Shown piece by piece: positions 24,338 through 32,541 of a DNA stretch of 34,145 nucleotides. Origin of the DNA: Andreesenia angusta (GTDB taxonomy: Bacteria > Bacillota > Clostridia > Tissierellales > Gottschalkiaceae). Numbering within the stretch: position 1 is the first letter of the stretch; the number at the start of each line of letters is the position of its first letter. The notes below the pieces were generated by a model. The model was not told the origin of the DNA. It searched no databases and was given only the letters and a program-made list of their open reading frames with translations. The translations under genes and the position numbers were made by a program. The DNA lies in contig JAUNVB010000001.1 in the NCBI GenBank assembly GCA_030537835.1, forward strand, positions 7,292 through 41,436, in the 5' to 3' direction.

Positions 24338-27300
24338 TTATTGTTCTGCTAATTTCTTATAAGTTTCTAATTTCTCTTTTGCATCATTTTCTGCTTTACT
24401 AAATAATTCCTCAGCTATATCAGGGAATGTCTTCATAAGTGAAGTATATCTAACTTCTCCCATTATAAAGTCTCTAAATGAGTCTTTAGGATCTTTAGAG
24501 TCTAATATGAACGGATTCTTTCCTTCATTTTTAAGCTCAGGATTATATCTATATAGATGCCAATATCCAGCATCAACAGCTTTTTTAGACTGCTCTTGAG
24601 TTTTACCCATTCCTGCTCTAATTCCATGGGCTATACAAGGCGCATAAGCTATTATTATAGAAGGACCCTTATATTTTTCTGCCTCTATAACAGCTTTTAA
24701 GAATTGATTTTTATCTGCTCCCATAGCGACTTGAGCAACGTATACATAACCATATTGTGCTGCCATGAGTCCAAGATCTTTTTTCTTCGTTCTCTTACCA
24801 GATGATGCAAATTTTGCAATTGCAGCTGTTGGTGTTGCTTTAGATGATTGTCCCCCCGTATTAGAATAAACTTCTGTATCTAATACGAATACATTTATAT
24901 CTTCATCTGATGCAAGAACATGATCTAGTCCTCCATAACCTATATCGTATGCCCATCCGTCACCACCGAATAGCCATATAGATTTCTTAACAAGATAATC
25001 TTCATTCTCCTTTATCTCATTTAAAATCTTCTTGATATCATCATCTAATCCTTCAGTCTTATTTAGTAATGGTTTAACTTTTTCTGCAGCTTCTTTAGAT
25101 CCTTCTGCATCATCTTTATTTTCAATCCATTCATTAAATGCTGAAGATAATTCTTCTGATACATTCTTATCGATTATTTTCTTCATATCGGCTTCTATTT
25201 TACTAGTCTTTTGCTTAACTGCTAAAGCCATACCATAACCATATTCTGCATTATCTTCGAATAATGAATTCGCCCATGCAGGACCTAATCCATCTTTATT
25301 CACAGTATAAGGAGTTGATGGTGCTGAACCTCCCCAGATTGAGGAACATCCTGTTGCATTTGCAATTATCATTCTTTCACCAAATAATTGAGTTAATACT
25401 TTTATATAAGGCGTTTCTCCACAACCTGCACAAGCTCCTGAAAACTCAAGAAGGGGTTGAACAAACTGACTGCCCTTAACAGAAGTTCTTGGCATTAAAC
25501 TATCTTTAACTGTAACATTATCTACTAAATACTCCCAATGTCCAGCTTCTGCTCTTTGTTCAGGCTCAGCTTTTTGCATTACTAATGCTTTTTCTTTTGC
25601 TGGACAGATATCTGCACAGTTTCCACATCCAGTACAATCATAAGTGGAAATCTGTATCTTATACTCTAATCCATCCATACCTTTACCCATTGCCTTCTTA
25701 GTCTTTAAACTATCAGGTGCATTTTTTCTTTCTTCTTCATCTAATAAGAATGGTCTAATAGCGGCATGAGGACAGACGAAAGCACACTGATTACATTGGA
25801 TACAGTTTTCAATTTTCCAATGTGGTACGAATGCTGCAACTCCACGTTTTTCATAAGCAGCCGTTCCAGCTGGGAATTCTCCTGCTTCCCTACCTTTAAA
25901 CACACTTACAGGCAAATCGTCCCCTTCCTGTCTATTTATAGGTCTTAATATATTCTTAATGAAATCAGGTTCTTCAATTTCTTCAACCTCAATATCTTTA
26001 GCGTTCTTCCATTCATCAGGAATATTAACCTTTTCTAAAGCTTCTATACCTTTATCGACAGCTTCATAGTTCATATTGACTACTTTTTCACCTTTTTTAC
26101 CATAAGCTTTAACTATTGCATCTTTTAGATACTCTACTGCTTTATCTATTTCAATAACTTCAGCTAATTTAAAGAAACCAGCCTGCATTACCATATTTAT
26201 TCTATTTCCTAAACCTATATCGTTTGCTATATTAGTAGCATCTATAGTGTAAAATTCTATATCATTATTTGCAATATATCTTTTCATATTTGCAGGTAGC
26301 TTTTCATCTAATTCATCCTGTGACCAAGTACAGTTTAATAAGAATTTTCCGCCTTTTCTTAGCCCTTTTAAAAGATCGTACTGATTAACATATGCTTGAT
26401 TAGAACATGATACAAAATCTGGTTCCTGTACTAGATAAGTTGATCTTATTGGACTATGACCAAATCTCAGATGAGATATTGTTATACCTCCAGATTTTTT
26501 AGAATCGTATGCAAAATATGCCTGTGCATACATATCAGTATTATCTCCTATTATCTTTATAGCTGATTTATTTGCCCCTACAGTTCCATCTGATCCTAAT
26601 CCCCAGAATTTACATTTAATAGTTCCCTTTGGTGCAGTTATTATATGATCTTTCTCTTCTAAAGAAGTATTTGTAATATCATCTATAATTCCTATTGTGA
26701 AATTATCTTTTGGCTCATCAGATTCTAAATTATCGAATACAGCCTTTATCTGAGAAGGTGTAGTATCCTTAGAACCTAATCCATATCTTCCTCCAACTAT
26801 TATAGGTGAATCTTTTCTATCATAATAAAGATTTCTAATATCTAAACATAATGGCTCAGATATCGCACCTGGTTCCTTAGTTCTATCGAGAACTGCAATC
26901 TTCTTAACAGTAGATGGTACTACATCAAAGAAATATTTAGAAGAAAATGGTCTATAAAGTCTAACTTCTATAAGACCTACTTTATGTCCTTTTTCAACTA
27001 GATAATCTACTGTTTCTTTTATTGTCTCATTTACAGAGCCCATAGCTACGATAACGTTTTCCGCATCTTCTGCTCCATAAAAATCGAAAGGCTTATACTT
27101 TCTACCTGTTAAATCACTTATTTTCTTCATATATTCATTAACTATATCTGGTACTTCTTCATAAAATCTATTAGCCGCCTCTTTAGCTTGGAAGAAGATA
27201 TCCGGATTTTGTGCTGTTCCCTTTGTATAAGGAGCCTCTGGTTTCAAAGCACGATTCTTAAACTCTTTTATAGCTTCATGGTCAACTAATTTATTAAAAT

Positions 27301-27868
27301 CTTCATAATCTATAAGCTCAATTTTCTGTATCTCATGTGATGTTCTAAATCCATCAAAGAAATGTAAGAAAGGTAAGCTCGACTTTATTGCCGCAAGATG
27401 TGCTATACCACCTAAGTCCATAACTTCTTGTACAGAAGAAGACGAAAGTATTGCAAATCCTGTTTGTCTAGTTGCCATAACATCCTGATGATCTCCAAAT
27501 ATAGATAGAGCATGCGATGCTAATGCACGTGCACTTACATGAAATACCCCTGGTAAGAGCTCTCCTGACATCTTATACATATTAGGTATCATCAATAATA
27601 ATCCCTGTGATGCAGTATAAGTCGTTGTCAATGCTCCTGCAGAAAGCGAGCCATGAACAGCTCCTGATGCTCCTCCTTCAGACTGTAATTCATGTACCTC
27701 TACTGGTCTTCCAAATATATTATGCTTATTCTGTGCTGACCATTCATCTACAATTTCTGCCATAGTAGATGATGGTGTTATTGGATAAATAGCTGCTACC
27801 TCAGTAAATGCATAAGACACATACGATGCTGCGGTATTACCATCCATAGTTTTCATTGTTTTAGCCAT
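24338..27868 (-). CDS. nifJ: Pyruvate:ferredoxin (flavodoxin) oxidoreductase, single-chain
   Basis: Oxidatively decarboxylates pyruvate to acetyl-CoA and CO2, passing electrons to ferredoxin; the central fermentative enzyme of strict anaerobes. All domains of the 1176-residue homodimeric type are present. Domain I begins MDGNTAASYVSYAFTEVAAI and has PITPSSTMAE. Domain II has GSVNET. Two 4Fe-4S motifs, CIQCNQCAFVCP (near 690) and CTGCGNCADICP (near 744), feed electrons out. CAGCGETPY and the thiamine-diphosphate site GGDGWAYDIGYGGLDH (near 969) sit in the C-terminal part. It is a one-gene unit with its own promoter and terminator, inserted between the PHP gene and murB. The promoter carries duplicated operator-like elements. 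It ties the pyk product directly to energy metabolism. Confidence 0.98.
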   Translation of the reverse strand: MAKTMKTMDGNTAASYVSYAFTEVAAIYPITPSSTMAEIVDEWSAQNKHNIFGRPVEVHELQSEGGASGAVHGSLSAGALTTTYTASQGLLLMIPNMYKMSGELLPGVFHVSARALASHALSIFGDHQDVMATRQTGFAILSSSSVQEVMDLGGIAHLAAIKSSLPFLHFFDGFRTSHEIQKIELIDYEDFNKLVDHEAIKEFKNRALKPEAPYTKGTAQNPDIFFQAKEAANRFYEEVPDIVNEYMKKISDLTGRKYKPFDFYGAEDAENVIVAMGSVNETIKETVDYLVEKGHKVGLIEVRLYRPFSSKYFFDVVPSTVKKIAVLDRTKEPGAISEPLCLDIRNLYYDRKDSPIIVGGRYGLGSKDTTPSQIKAVFDNLESDEPKDNFTIGIIDDITNTSLEEKDHIITAPKGTIKCKFWGLGSDGTVGANKSAIKIIGDNTDMYAQAYFAYDSKKSGGITISHLRFGHSPIRSTYLVQEPDFVSCSNQAYVNQYDLLKGLRKGGKFLLNCTWSQDELDEKLPANMKRYIANNDIEFYTIDATNIANDIGLGNRINMVMQAGFFKLAEVIEIDKAVEYLKDAIVKAYGKKGEKVVNMNYEAVDKGIEALEKVNIPDEWKNAKDIEVEEIEEPDFIKNILRPINRQEGDDLPVSVFKGREAGEFPAGTAAYEKRGVAAFVPHWKIENCIQCNQCAFVCPHAAIRPFLLDEEERKNAPDSLKTKKAMGKGMDGLEYKIQISTYDCTGCGNCADICPAKEKALVMQKAEPEQRAEAGHWEYLVDNVTVKDSLMPRTSVKGSQFVQPLLEFSGACAGCGETPYIKVLTQLFGERMIIANATGCSSIWGGSAPSTPYTVNKDGLGPAWANSLFEDNAEYGYGMALAVKQKTSKIEADMKKIIDKNVSEELSSAFNEWIENKDDAEGSKEAAEKVKPLLNKTEGLDDDIKKILNEIKENEDYLVKKSIWLFGGDGWAYDIGYGGLDHVLASDEDINVFVLDTEVYSNTGGQSSKATPTAAIAKFASSGKRTKKKDLGLMAAQYGYVYVAQVAMGADKNQFLKAVIEAEKYKGPSIIIAYAPCIAHGIRAGMGKTQEQSKKAVDAGYWHLYRYNPELKNEGKNPFILDSKDPKDSFRDFIMGEVRYTSLMKTFPDIAEELFSKAENDAKEKLETYKKLAEQ

Positions 27869-27909
27869 TTTATATCCCCCTTAGAATATCAAACTCAATT
27901 AAATAAATC

Positions 27910-27919
27910 TTGTATACAA
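27910..27919. promoter_or_regulatory. Operator-like palindrome TTGTATACAA in the PFOR leader
   Basis: A perfect 10-bp palindrome at about +9 to +18 relative to the predicted transcript start. TTGTATACAA is the core of GntR-type operators (Bacillus GntR site ATACTTGTATACAAGTAT). The regulator is not in the window. Confidence 0.5.
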
Positions 27920-27934
27920 TCTACCTCTATTAAA

Positions 27935-27963
27935 AGTATATACTCTGATTCTAAATAAATCAA
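27935..27963 (-). promoter_or_regulatory. SigA-type promoter of the PFOR gene
   Basis: Minus strand TTGATT (-35, 27958-27963), 17-base spacer, TATACT (-10, 27935-27940), about 66 bases before the ATG. The ribosome binding site is GGGGG. Confidence 0.6.
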
Positions 27964-27966
27964 GAT

Positions 27967-27976
27967 TTGTATACAT
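27967..27976. promoter_or_regulatory. Second operator-like element TTGTATACAT upstream of the PFOR -35
   Basis: Matches the leader palindrome at nine of ten bases and lies immediately upstream of the -35. Its centre is 57 bases from the first element. The pair brackets the promoter. Confidence 0.45.
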
Positions 27977-28015
27977 ATTTTGAAACTCAATTAAATAAAA
28001 CCATATATAATATAT

Positions 28016-28720
28016 TTACCCGAAAAAGTGCTCTTTAAATCGTTCAAATTTTAAATTAACAATCAAATCATAATTAAAATTTATAGAATCTAACATCTCG
28101 CTAGATTTATCACATCTTCCAACATCGTAAGATATATGTGCATCACTTCCACAGACTATATTTGCTCCGTATTCATTGCATAATTTTGCTATCTCTTTAC
28201 AATTATGAAAACTCCCTTTTCTACTTGAAAGAAACGAACTATTATTTATTTCTATTAAAGTATTAGTTTCAATAGCTTTTTTCACAACAACCTCTTTATC
28301 TATTGGAAAATCCGGATTGCCTGGATGCCCAATTATATCTACATTTTTGTTTTCCATAGCTTTAATTATTGCTCTAGTATTTTCCTCTTTCGTTCCTGGC
28401 TTTATACAGACTGAATGAAGAGATGCTATTACTAGATCTAATCTTTCAATCACTGAATCCTCTATATCTAAATTACCGTCAAAATCTATTATATTCGCCT
28501 CTACACCTTTATAAACTCTTATACCTTCTATCTCTTTTGGTATAACCTGCTGATTTATTATATGATAAATATTTGGTCCTCCTGGCATCCCTGGAGCATG
28601 CTCAGTAAAGCTAACCGCTTTCATTCCCTTTTTCTTTGCCATTTGTATAACTTCTTCTAATGTACTAAAAGCATGTCCACTTGCTAAAGTGTGGCAATGC
28701 GTCTCTACTTCTATAAACAT
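28016..28720 (-). CDS. PHP-domain phosphoesterase (YcdX-like)
   Basis: A 234-residue metal-dependent hydrolase of the PHP superfamily. Metal-binding motifs are in place: ETHCHTLASGHAF at the N-terminus, SFTEHAPGMPG, GVEANIIDFDG, LVIASLHSV, DIIGHPGNPDF and VCGSDAHISYDVG near the end. YcdX-type members are trinuclear-metal phosphatases of unclear physiological substrate, and a histidinol-phosphatase role is unlikely without his genes. AAAGGAG precedes the ATG, 18 bases after hprK. The uvrC-hprK-PHP-murB order is common in Clostridia. Here PFOR separates PHP from murB. I see no convincing terminator after this gene, so some read-through into PFOR is possible. Confidence 0.92.
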   Translation of the reverse strand: MFIEVETHCHTLASGHAFSTLEEVIQMAKKKGMKAVSFTEHAPGMPGGPNIYHIINQQVIPKEIEGIRVYKGVEANIIDFDGNLDIEDSVIERLDLVIASLHSVCIKPGTKEENTRAIIKAMENKNVDIIGHPGNPDFPIDKEVVVKKAIETNTLIEINNSSFLSSRKGSFHNCKEIAKLCNEYGANIVCGSDAHISYDVGRCDKSSEMLDSINFNYDLIVNLKFERFKEHFFG

Positions 28721-28738
28721 TTCTTATCTCCTTTTTTA

Positions 28739-29698
28739 TTATAATAAATCATCCTCAACTTCCCAATCATATGTTCTCTTTCTACTTTCAATTTCTTCTC
28801 TTAATTTATTATCTAATTCTTCTGCCGCATTGTGTCCAAATTGTTTCATTCTTGTATTTCTAGCCGCTACTTCTACTATCATAGCTAAATTTCTTCCCGG
28901 CCTCACAGGCACTGTAACTCTAGGAGTTTTTATACCTAAAATATCTATATGATTTTCATCTATTCCTAATCTATCATATTCTTTATCGGCTTTCCAATCT
29001 TCTAATTCCACTAATAAGTCTATCATCTCCCAAGTTTTTACAGCTCCAACTCCATATAGCATAGTTATATCTATTATTCCTATACCTCTTATCTCCATAA
29101 AATGTTTAATAAGTGCTGGTGAAGTCCCTCTTAGCATATCATCAATTTTTTTGATTTCTACTGCATCATCAGCTACTAATCTATGACCTCTTTTAATAAG
29201 TTCTAATGCTACTTCACTCTTACCTATACCACTTTTTCCCGTTACTATTACACCCATTCCAAATATCTCTAATAATACACCATGAACTATAGTCGTAGGA
29301 GCTAAAACATTTTCTAAATATCCTATTATCTTACTTATGAATTTACTAGTTGGCAATTCAGTCTTTAAAACTAGTACACTATACTTTTCAGCCAATTCTC
29401 TTATCTCTGGAAATGAAAAGATATTATTTGCTATTATAAAAGCCGGTATAGGGAATTTAAACAGCTTTTCAATTCTTTTATATCTAGTTTCACTGTCTAA
29501 AGATAGTAAATACTCTTTTTCCTGTTCTCCAAGAACTTGAATTCTGCCTGGAAAAAAATTCTTATAAAATCCCGTAAGCTGTAATCCAGGTCTATTTATT
29601 TCAATACCGGATACTCTTACTTTTTCAACATCTATCGGTCTATAGACAATTTTAAGACCAGTTTCCTTTATCAAATCATATAGATCGACATTATACAC
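28739..29698 (-). CDS. hprK: HPr kinase/phosphorylase HprK
   Basis: Phosphorylates HPr on Ser46 and removes that phosphate, sensing glycolytic intermediates and inorganic phosphate; the hub of carbon catabolite control in Firmicutes. The 319-residue form starts VYNVDLYDLIKETGLKIV (GTG read as Met). It has TTIVHGVLLEIFG (catalytic His region), Walker A VTGKSGIGKSEVALELI, VADDAVEI and the family signature IRGIGIIDITMLYG. It ends in a PVRPGRNLA...MKQFGHNAAEEL block. I chose GTG 29698 because AAAGGGTGA lies just upstream and the length then fits the family. ATGs at 29728 and 29716 are in frame but lie deeper inside uvrC. With GTG the overlap with uvrC is 8 bases. Its substrate HPr is encoded about 11 kb away. 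Confidence 0.95.
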   Translation of the reverse strand: MYNVDLYDLIKETGLKIVYRPIDVEKVRVSGIEINRPGLQLTGFYKNFFPGRIQVLGEQEKEYLLSLDSETRYKRIEKLFKFPIPAFIIANNIFSFPEIRELAEKYSVLVLKTELPTSKFISKIIGYLENVLAPTTIVHGVLLEIFGMGVIVTGKSGIGKSEVALELIKRGHRLVADDAVEIKKIDDMLRGTSPALIKHFMEIRGIGIIDITMLYGVGAVKTWEMIDLLVELEDWKADKEYDRLGIDENHIDILGIKTPRVTVPVRPGRNLAMIVEVAARNTRMKQFGHNAAEELDNKLREEIESRKRTYDWEVEDDLL

Positions 29699-31565
29699 TT
29701 TTTTCACCCTTTTCATTAAAAAAATCATAAACCTGTTCTGCTGCCTTTAAATTCATTCCAGGCGTATTTTTTAATTCTTCAATATTTGCTAATTTTATTT
29801 TTTCAACGGAACCAAATTTCTTTAAGAGATTCTTCTTTCTAACTTCTCCAATCATTGGAATAGTATCTAGGACTGATTTTATCATATTTTTATTTATTAG
29901 CTCTCTGTGGTATGATATTGCAAATCTATGAGCTTCGTCCTGTATTCTAGAGACTAATCTAAATAAGGATGTCCTCTCTTTTATATTTAATTCTTCATTT
30001 TCATATATAATGCCTCTTGTTCTATGATAATCATCTTTTACTAATCCACATACAGGTATATTTAAATTTAGTTTATTTAAAACTCTTTTTGCAATATTGA
30101 CCTGACCTTTTCCTCCATCCATTATTATTAGTTCTGGAAAAACGGAGAAATTTTCAATCTTTAAATCTTTTTTCTTCAAATCTTCTATCTCTTTTAATCC
30201 TCTTCTAAATCTTCGTTCTAATACTTCTGCTAATGAAGAGTAATCGTCTGGTCCTTTTACATATTTAATCTTAAATTTCCTATAATCTTTTTTACTCTCT
30301 TTTCCATCAATAAATACTACCATAGAACCAACAGAATTAATACCTTGTGTATTCGATATATCATAAGCTTCTATTCTCTTTAAATATTTATCTAAGCCTA
30401 AAATCTCTTTTAATTCGTTTAAACCCTTTATATGAGATGGTGTTTTTTCTTTTATTTTGGTCTCATTCCTCTTTAACTCCTCAAAAGCATTTCTCTTTAC
30501 CATCTCCATTAAATCATTCTTATCTCCTTTAATTGGAACTCTAAGCTTTACTTTAAATCCTCTTTTTTCACTCAACCAATTTTCAATTAATTCCTTGTCT
30601 TTTAAGTCTTCCTCTGTTAATATCTCCGATGGTATATGCGATGCTGTTAGATAATATTGTTTTACAAAAGACGATATTATTTCATTTTTACTCATCCCTT
30701 CAGTATTATCTATCATATAATCTTCTCTACCATTTATTTTACCATTTCTAATAAAGAAGACCTGCACTGATGTCTCATCTATTCCTCTTGCAATACCTAT
30801 AATATCTTGATTATCTTCTGCATTATAAATAATTTTTTGTCTCTCTCTAACTACTTTTAATGCCTCTAATCTATCTCTATACATTGCAGCTTTTTCAAAA
30901 TCTAATTCCTCAGCTGCTTTGTTCATTCTCTCTTCTATTATTTCAAATAATTTTTTACTAGTCCCGTTTAAAAACATTATTATCTCTTGAATCATTTCCA
31001 TATATTCATCTTCATCTACATCTACACAACAAGGTCCTTTACATCTATCAATATAATAATTTAAACAAGGTCTCTTTATATTATTTTTATAATTCAAATT
31101 TAAATTACAAGTTCTTATAGGATATATTTCTGCTATAACCTCTAATGTTTCATTCAATGCCATTATATTTGTATAAGGCCCAAAATATCTAGCTCCATCG
31201 CGCTTTTTATTTCTAACTTTTTTTATTCTAGGGTATTTTTCTTTAAGATTTATACTTATCATCGGATATTGTTTATCATCTCTTAGAAGAATATTGTATT
31301 TCGGTCTATATTTCTTTATCAGATTAGATTCTAAAACTAATGCCTCTAATTCTGTATCAGTTACAATATATTCAAATGTTTCTATATTCTTAACCATCAA
31401 CTTGACTTTTGGACTATGACTTCTTTTAGAGTTAAAGTACTGACTTAGTCTATCTTTAAGTCTTTTTGACTTCCCTACATAGATAATTTCCCCTAATGAA
31501 TTCTTCATAAGATAGACACCTGGTGATTTTGGCACTAGCTTTAATTCTTCTCTTATATCAAACAT
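29691..31565 (-). CDS. uvrC: Excinuclease ABC subunit C (UvrC)
   Basis: Makes both incisions around a DNA lesion in nucleotide excision repair, acting on the UvrB-DNA complex loaded by UvrA. The 624 residues contain the GIY-YIG nuclease (SPGVYLMKNSLGEIIYVGKS), a Cys cluster (RTCNLNLNYKNN, RPCLNYYIDRCKGPC), the UVR domain (AAEELDFEKAAMYRDRLEAL), the RNase H-like C-terminal nuclease (EAYDISNTQG, FIDGKES, IIMDGGKGQV, DEAHRFAISYHR) and a final helix-hairpin-helix (LLKKFGSVEKIKLA). AGAGGTGA precedes the ATG. It is first of uvrC-hprK-PHP and shares the region with uvrA. Confidence 0.98.
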   Translation of the reverse strand: MFDIREELKLVPKSPGVYLMKNSLGEIIYVGKSKRLKDRLSQYFNSKRSHSPKVKLMVKNIETFEYIVTDTELEALVLESNLIKKYRPKYNILLRDDKQYPMISINLKEKYPRIKKVRNKKRDGARYFGPYTNIMALNETLEVIAEIYPIRTCNLNLNYKNNIKRPCLNYYIDRCKGPCCVDVDEDEYMEMIQEIIMFLNGTSKKLFEIIEERMNKAAEELDFEKAAMYRDRLEALKVVRERQKIIYNAEDNQDIIGIARGIDETSVQVFFIRNGKINGREDYMIDNTEGMSKNEIISSFVKQYYLTASHIPSEILTEEDLKDKELIENWLSEKRGFKVKLRVPIKGDKNDLMEMVKRNAFEELKRNETKIKEKTPSHIKGLNELKEILGLDKYLKRIEAYDISNTQGINSVGSMVVFIDGKESKKDYRKFKIKYVKGPDDYSSLAEVLERRFRRGLKEIEDLKKKDLKIENFSVFPELIIMDGGKGQVNIAKRVLNKLNLNIPVCGLVKDDYHRTRGIIYENEELNIKERTSLFRLVSRIQDEAHRFAISYHRELINKNMIKSVLDTIPMIGEVRKKNLLKKFGSVEKIKLANIEELKNTPGMNLKAAEQVYDFFNEKGEKSV

Positions 31566-31614
31566 TTACATCACCTCTTAATTGGCAAGCAATAAAACTT
31601 AAAATTATGAATAC

Positions 31615-31646
31615 AAAAAAGAGATGGCATTATGCGCACCTCTTTT
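31615..31646 (-). terminator. Terminator after the nitroreductase gene
   Basis: Minus strand stem AAAAGAGGTG/CATCTCTTTT (31637-31646 with 31617-31626, one G-T wobble), 10-base loop, then six T's. It lies 8 bases past the stop codon. Confidence 0.8.
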
Positions 31647-31654
31647 TATATATT

Positions 31655-32455
31655 TTATATTGAAAATACTGCTATTTTTGTATAATTAGCTTTTTCTCCT
31701 TCAATCTCTCCATCTACTAATGTCCATTCACTATTTAAACCTTTAGACTCTGCTAACGCTTCAAAATAGTACATTATAATTCCTACATCTACATATCTTA
31801 TATCATGACCTTTTATATGACTATATAACAATGTCACTTTATGATCCTTTATTAAGAATCTCCAAGGCTGAGTATTATAACTTGATGGTGCATATCTTAG
31901 ATAGTAGAATAAATCACTTATCCCTAAATTATCAAGTTCTTCCGGATCTATAGGATTTTCTACTTCATCTTTATAAACGATATCTGTAAGACCTAGCCTT
32001 TCAACTTCTGGCTCAACTGTGAAAGGAAGTTTTCTCTTTGGATATCCCATTGCAAGAACATAATCAACTTTTCCACCTCTAGTATTCAATAATGAATCAT
32101 CTGCATCCTTAACAGATACCCAGCAAGTGTCTAAACCTATAGCATTTAATTGAGTAATTAATTTTTCCATATAATAAGAGCCATATAATAATGTTCTTGG
32201 TTCATCATTTAAAATTTCTAATCCTACATAGTGTGGACTATCTATCATAACTCCATTATATCCACCTACACCATCTAATTTTTTATATATGCTCTTTCCA
32301 TCTTCATAGAAATTAAAACATATATTCTTATCTTCCGATTCTCTTCCTATTTTTTCTACAGCATTTTTAATTTCTTCTAAAGTTTTTTTATTTGCTTTTT
32401 TATTTCTAAATTCTCTTACCGATTTTCTATTTTCTAAAAATCTGATTATAGCCAT
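31655..32455 (-). CDS. Nitroreductase-family protein (TM1586-like, tandem half-domains)
   Basis: A 266-residue cytoplasmic, probably FMN-binding oxidoreductase. The first half starts like classic nitroreductases (FLENRKSVREFRNKKANKKTLEEI) and has GLDTCWVS. The second half contains another nitroreductase-like motif, YAPSSYNTQPWRFLI, then RYVDVGIIMYYF. This two-in-one arrangement is typical of the putative TM nitroreductase family (Thermotoga TM1586), in which one chain mimics the usual homodimer. Substrate is unknown. GAGGAGAGGG precedes the ATG. It sits between uvrA and uvrC with its own promoter and terminator, so the link to repair is positional only. Confidence 0.85.
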   Translation of the reverse strand: MAIIRFLENRKSVREFRNKKANKKTLEEIKNAVEKIGRESEDKNICFNFYEDGKSIYKKLDGVGGYNGVMIDSPHYVGLEILNDEPRTLLYGSYYMEKLITQLNAIGLDTCWVSVKDADDSLLNTRGGKVDYVLAMGYPKRKLPFTVEPEVERLGLTDIVYKDEVENPIDPEELDNLGISDLFYYLRYAPSSYNTQPWRFLIKDHKVTLLYSHIKGHDIRYVDVGIIMYYFEALAESKGLNSEWTLVDGEIEGEKANYTKIAVFSI

Positions 32456-32507
32456 AAATCCCTCTCCTCAAATACATATTTTATTTTTACAATTCAACTT
32501 TCTTATA

Positions 32508-32516
32508 ATTATACCA
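32508..32516 (-). promoter_or_regulatory. Extended -10 promoter for the nitroreductase gene
   Basis: Minus strand TGGTATAAT, a perfect -10 with TGn, 52 bases before the ATG at 32455. The -35 region is weak. No clear terminator for uvrA is visible in the 86-base gap. Confidence 0.45.
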
Positions 32517-32541
32517 TATTTATACTTTCATTTTTATAATT

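Larger units (their letters stand above)
27891..27999. repeat. 17-bp perfect direct repeat around the PFOR promoter
   Basis: AAACTCAATTAAATAAA occurs at 27891-27907 and again at 27983-27999, 92 bases apart. One copy lies in the 5' leader and the other upstream of the -35. Each copy sits next to a TTGTATAC element. Confidence 0.85.

Noticed and set aside
27869..28015. Rex-type redox operator (TTGTTAA-N4-TTAACAA) at the PFOR promoter
   Set aside because: The palindromes there are TTGTATACAA, which lack the Rex half-sites.
32456..32541. Terminator for uvrA
   Set aside because: The gap has T-runs but no stable hairpin; read-through into the nitroreductase gene is possible.
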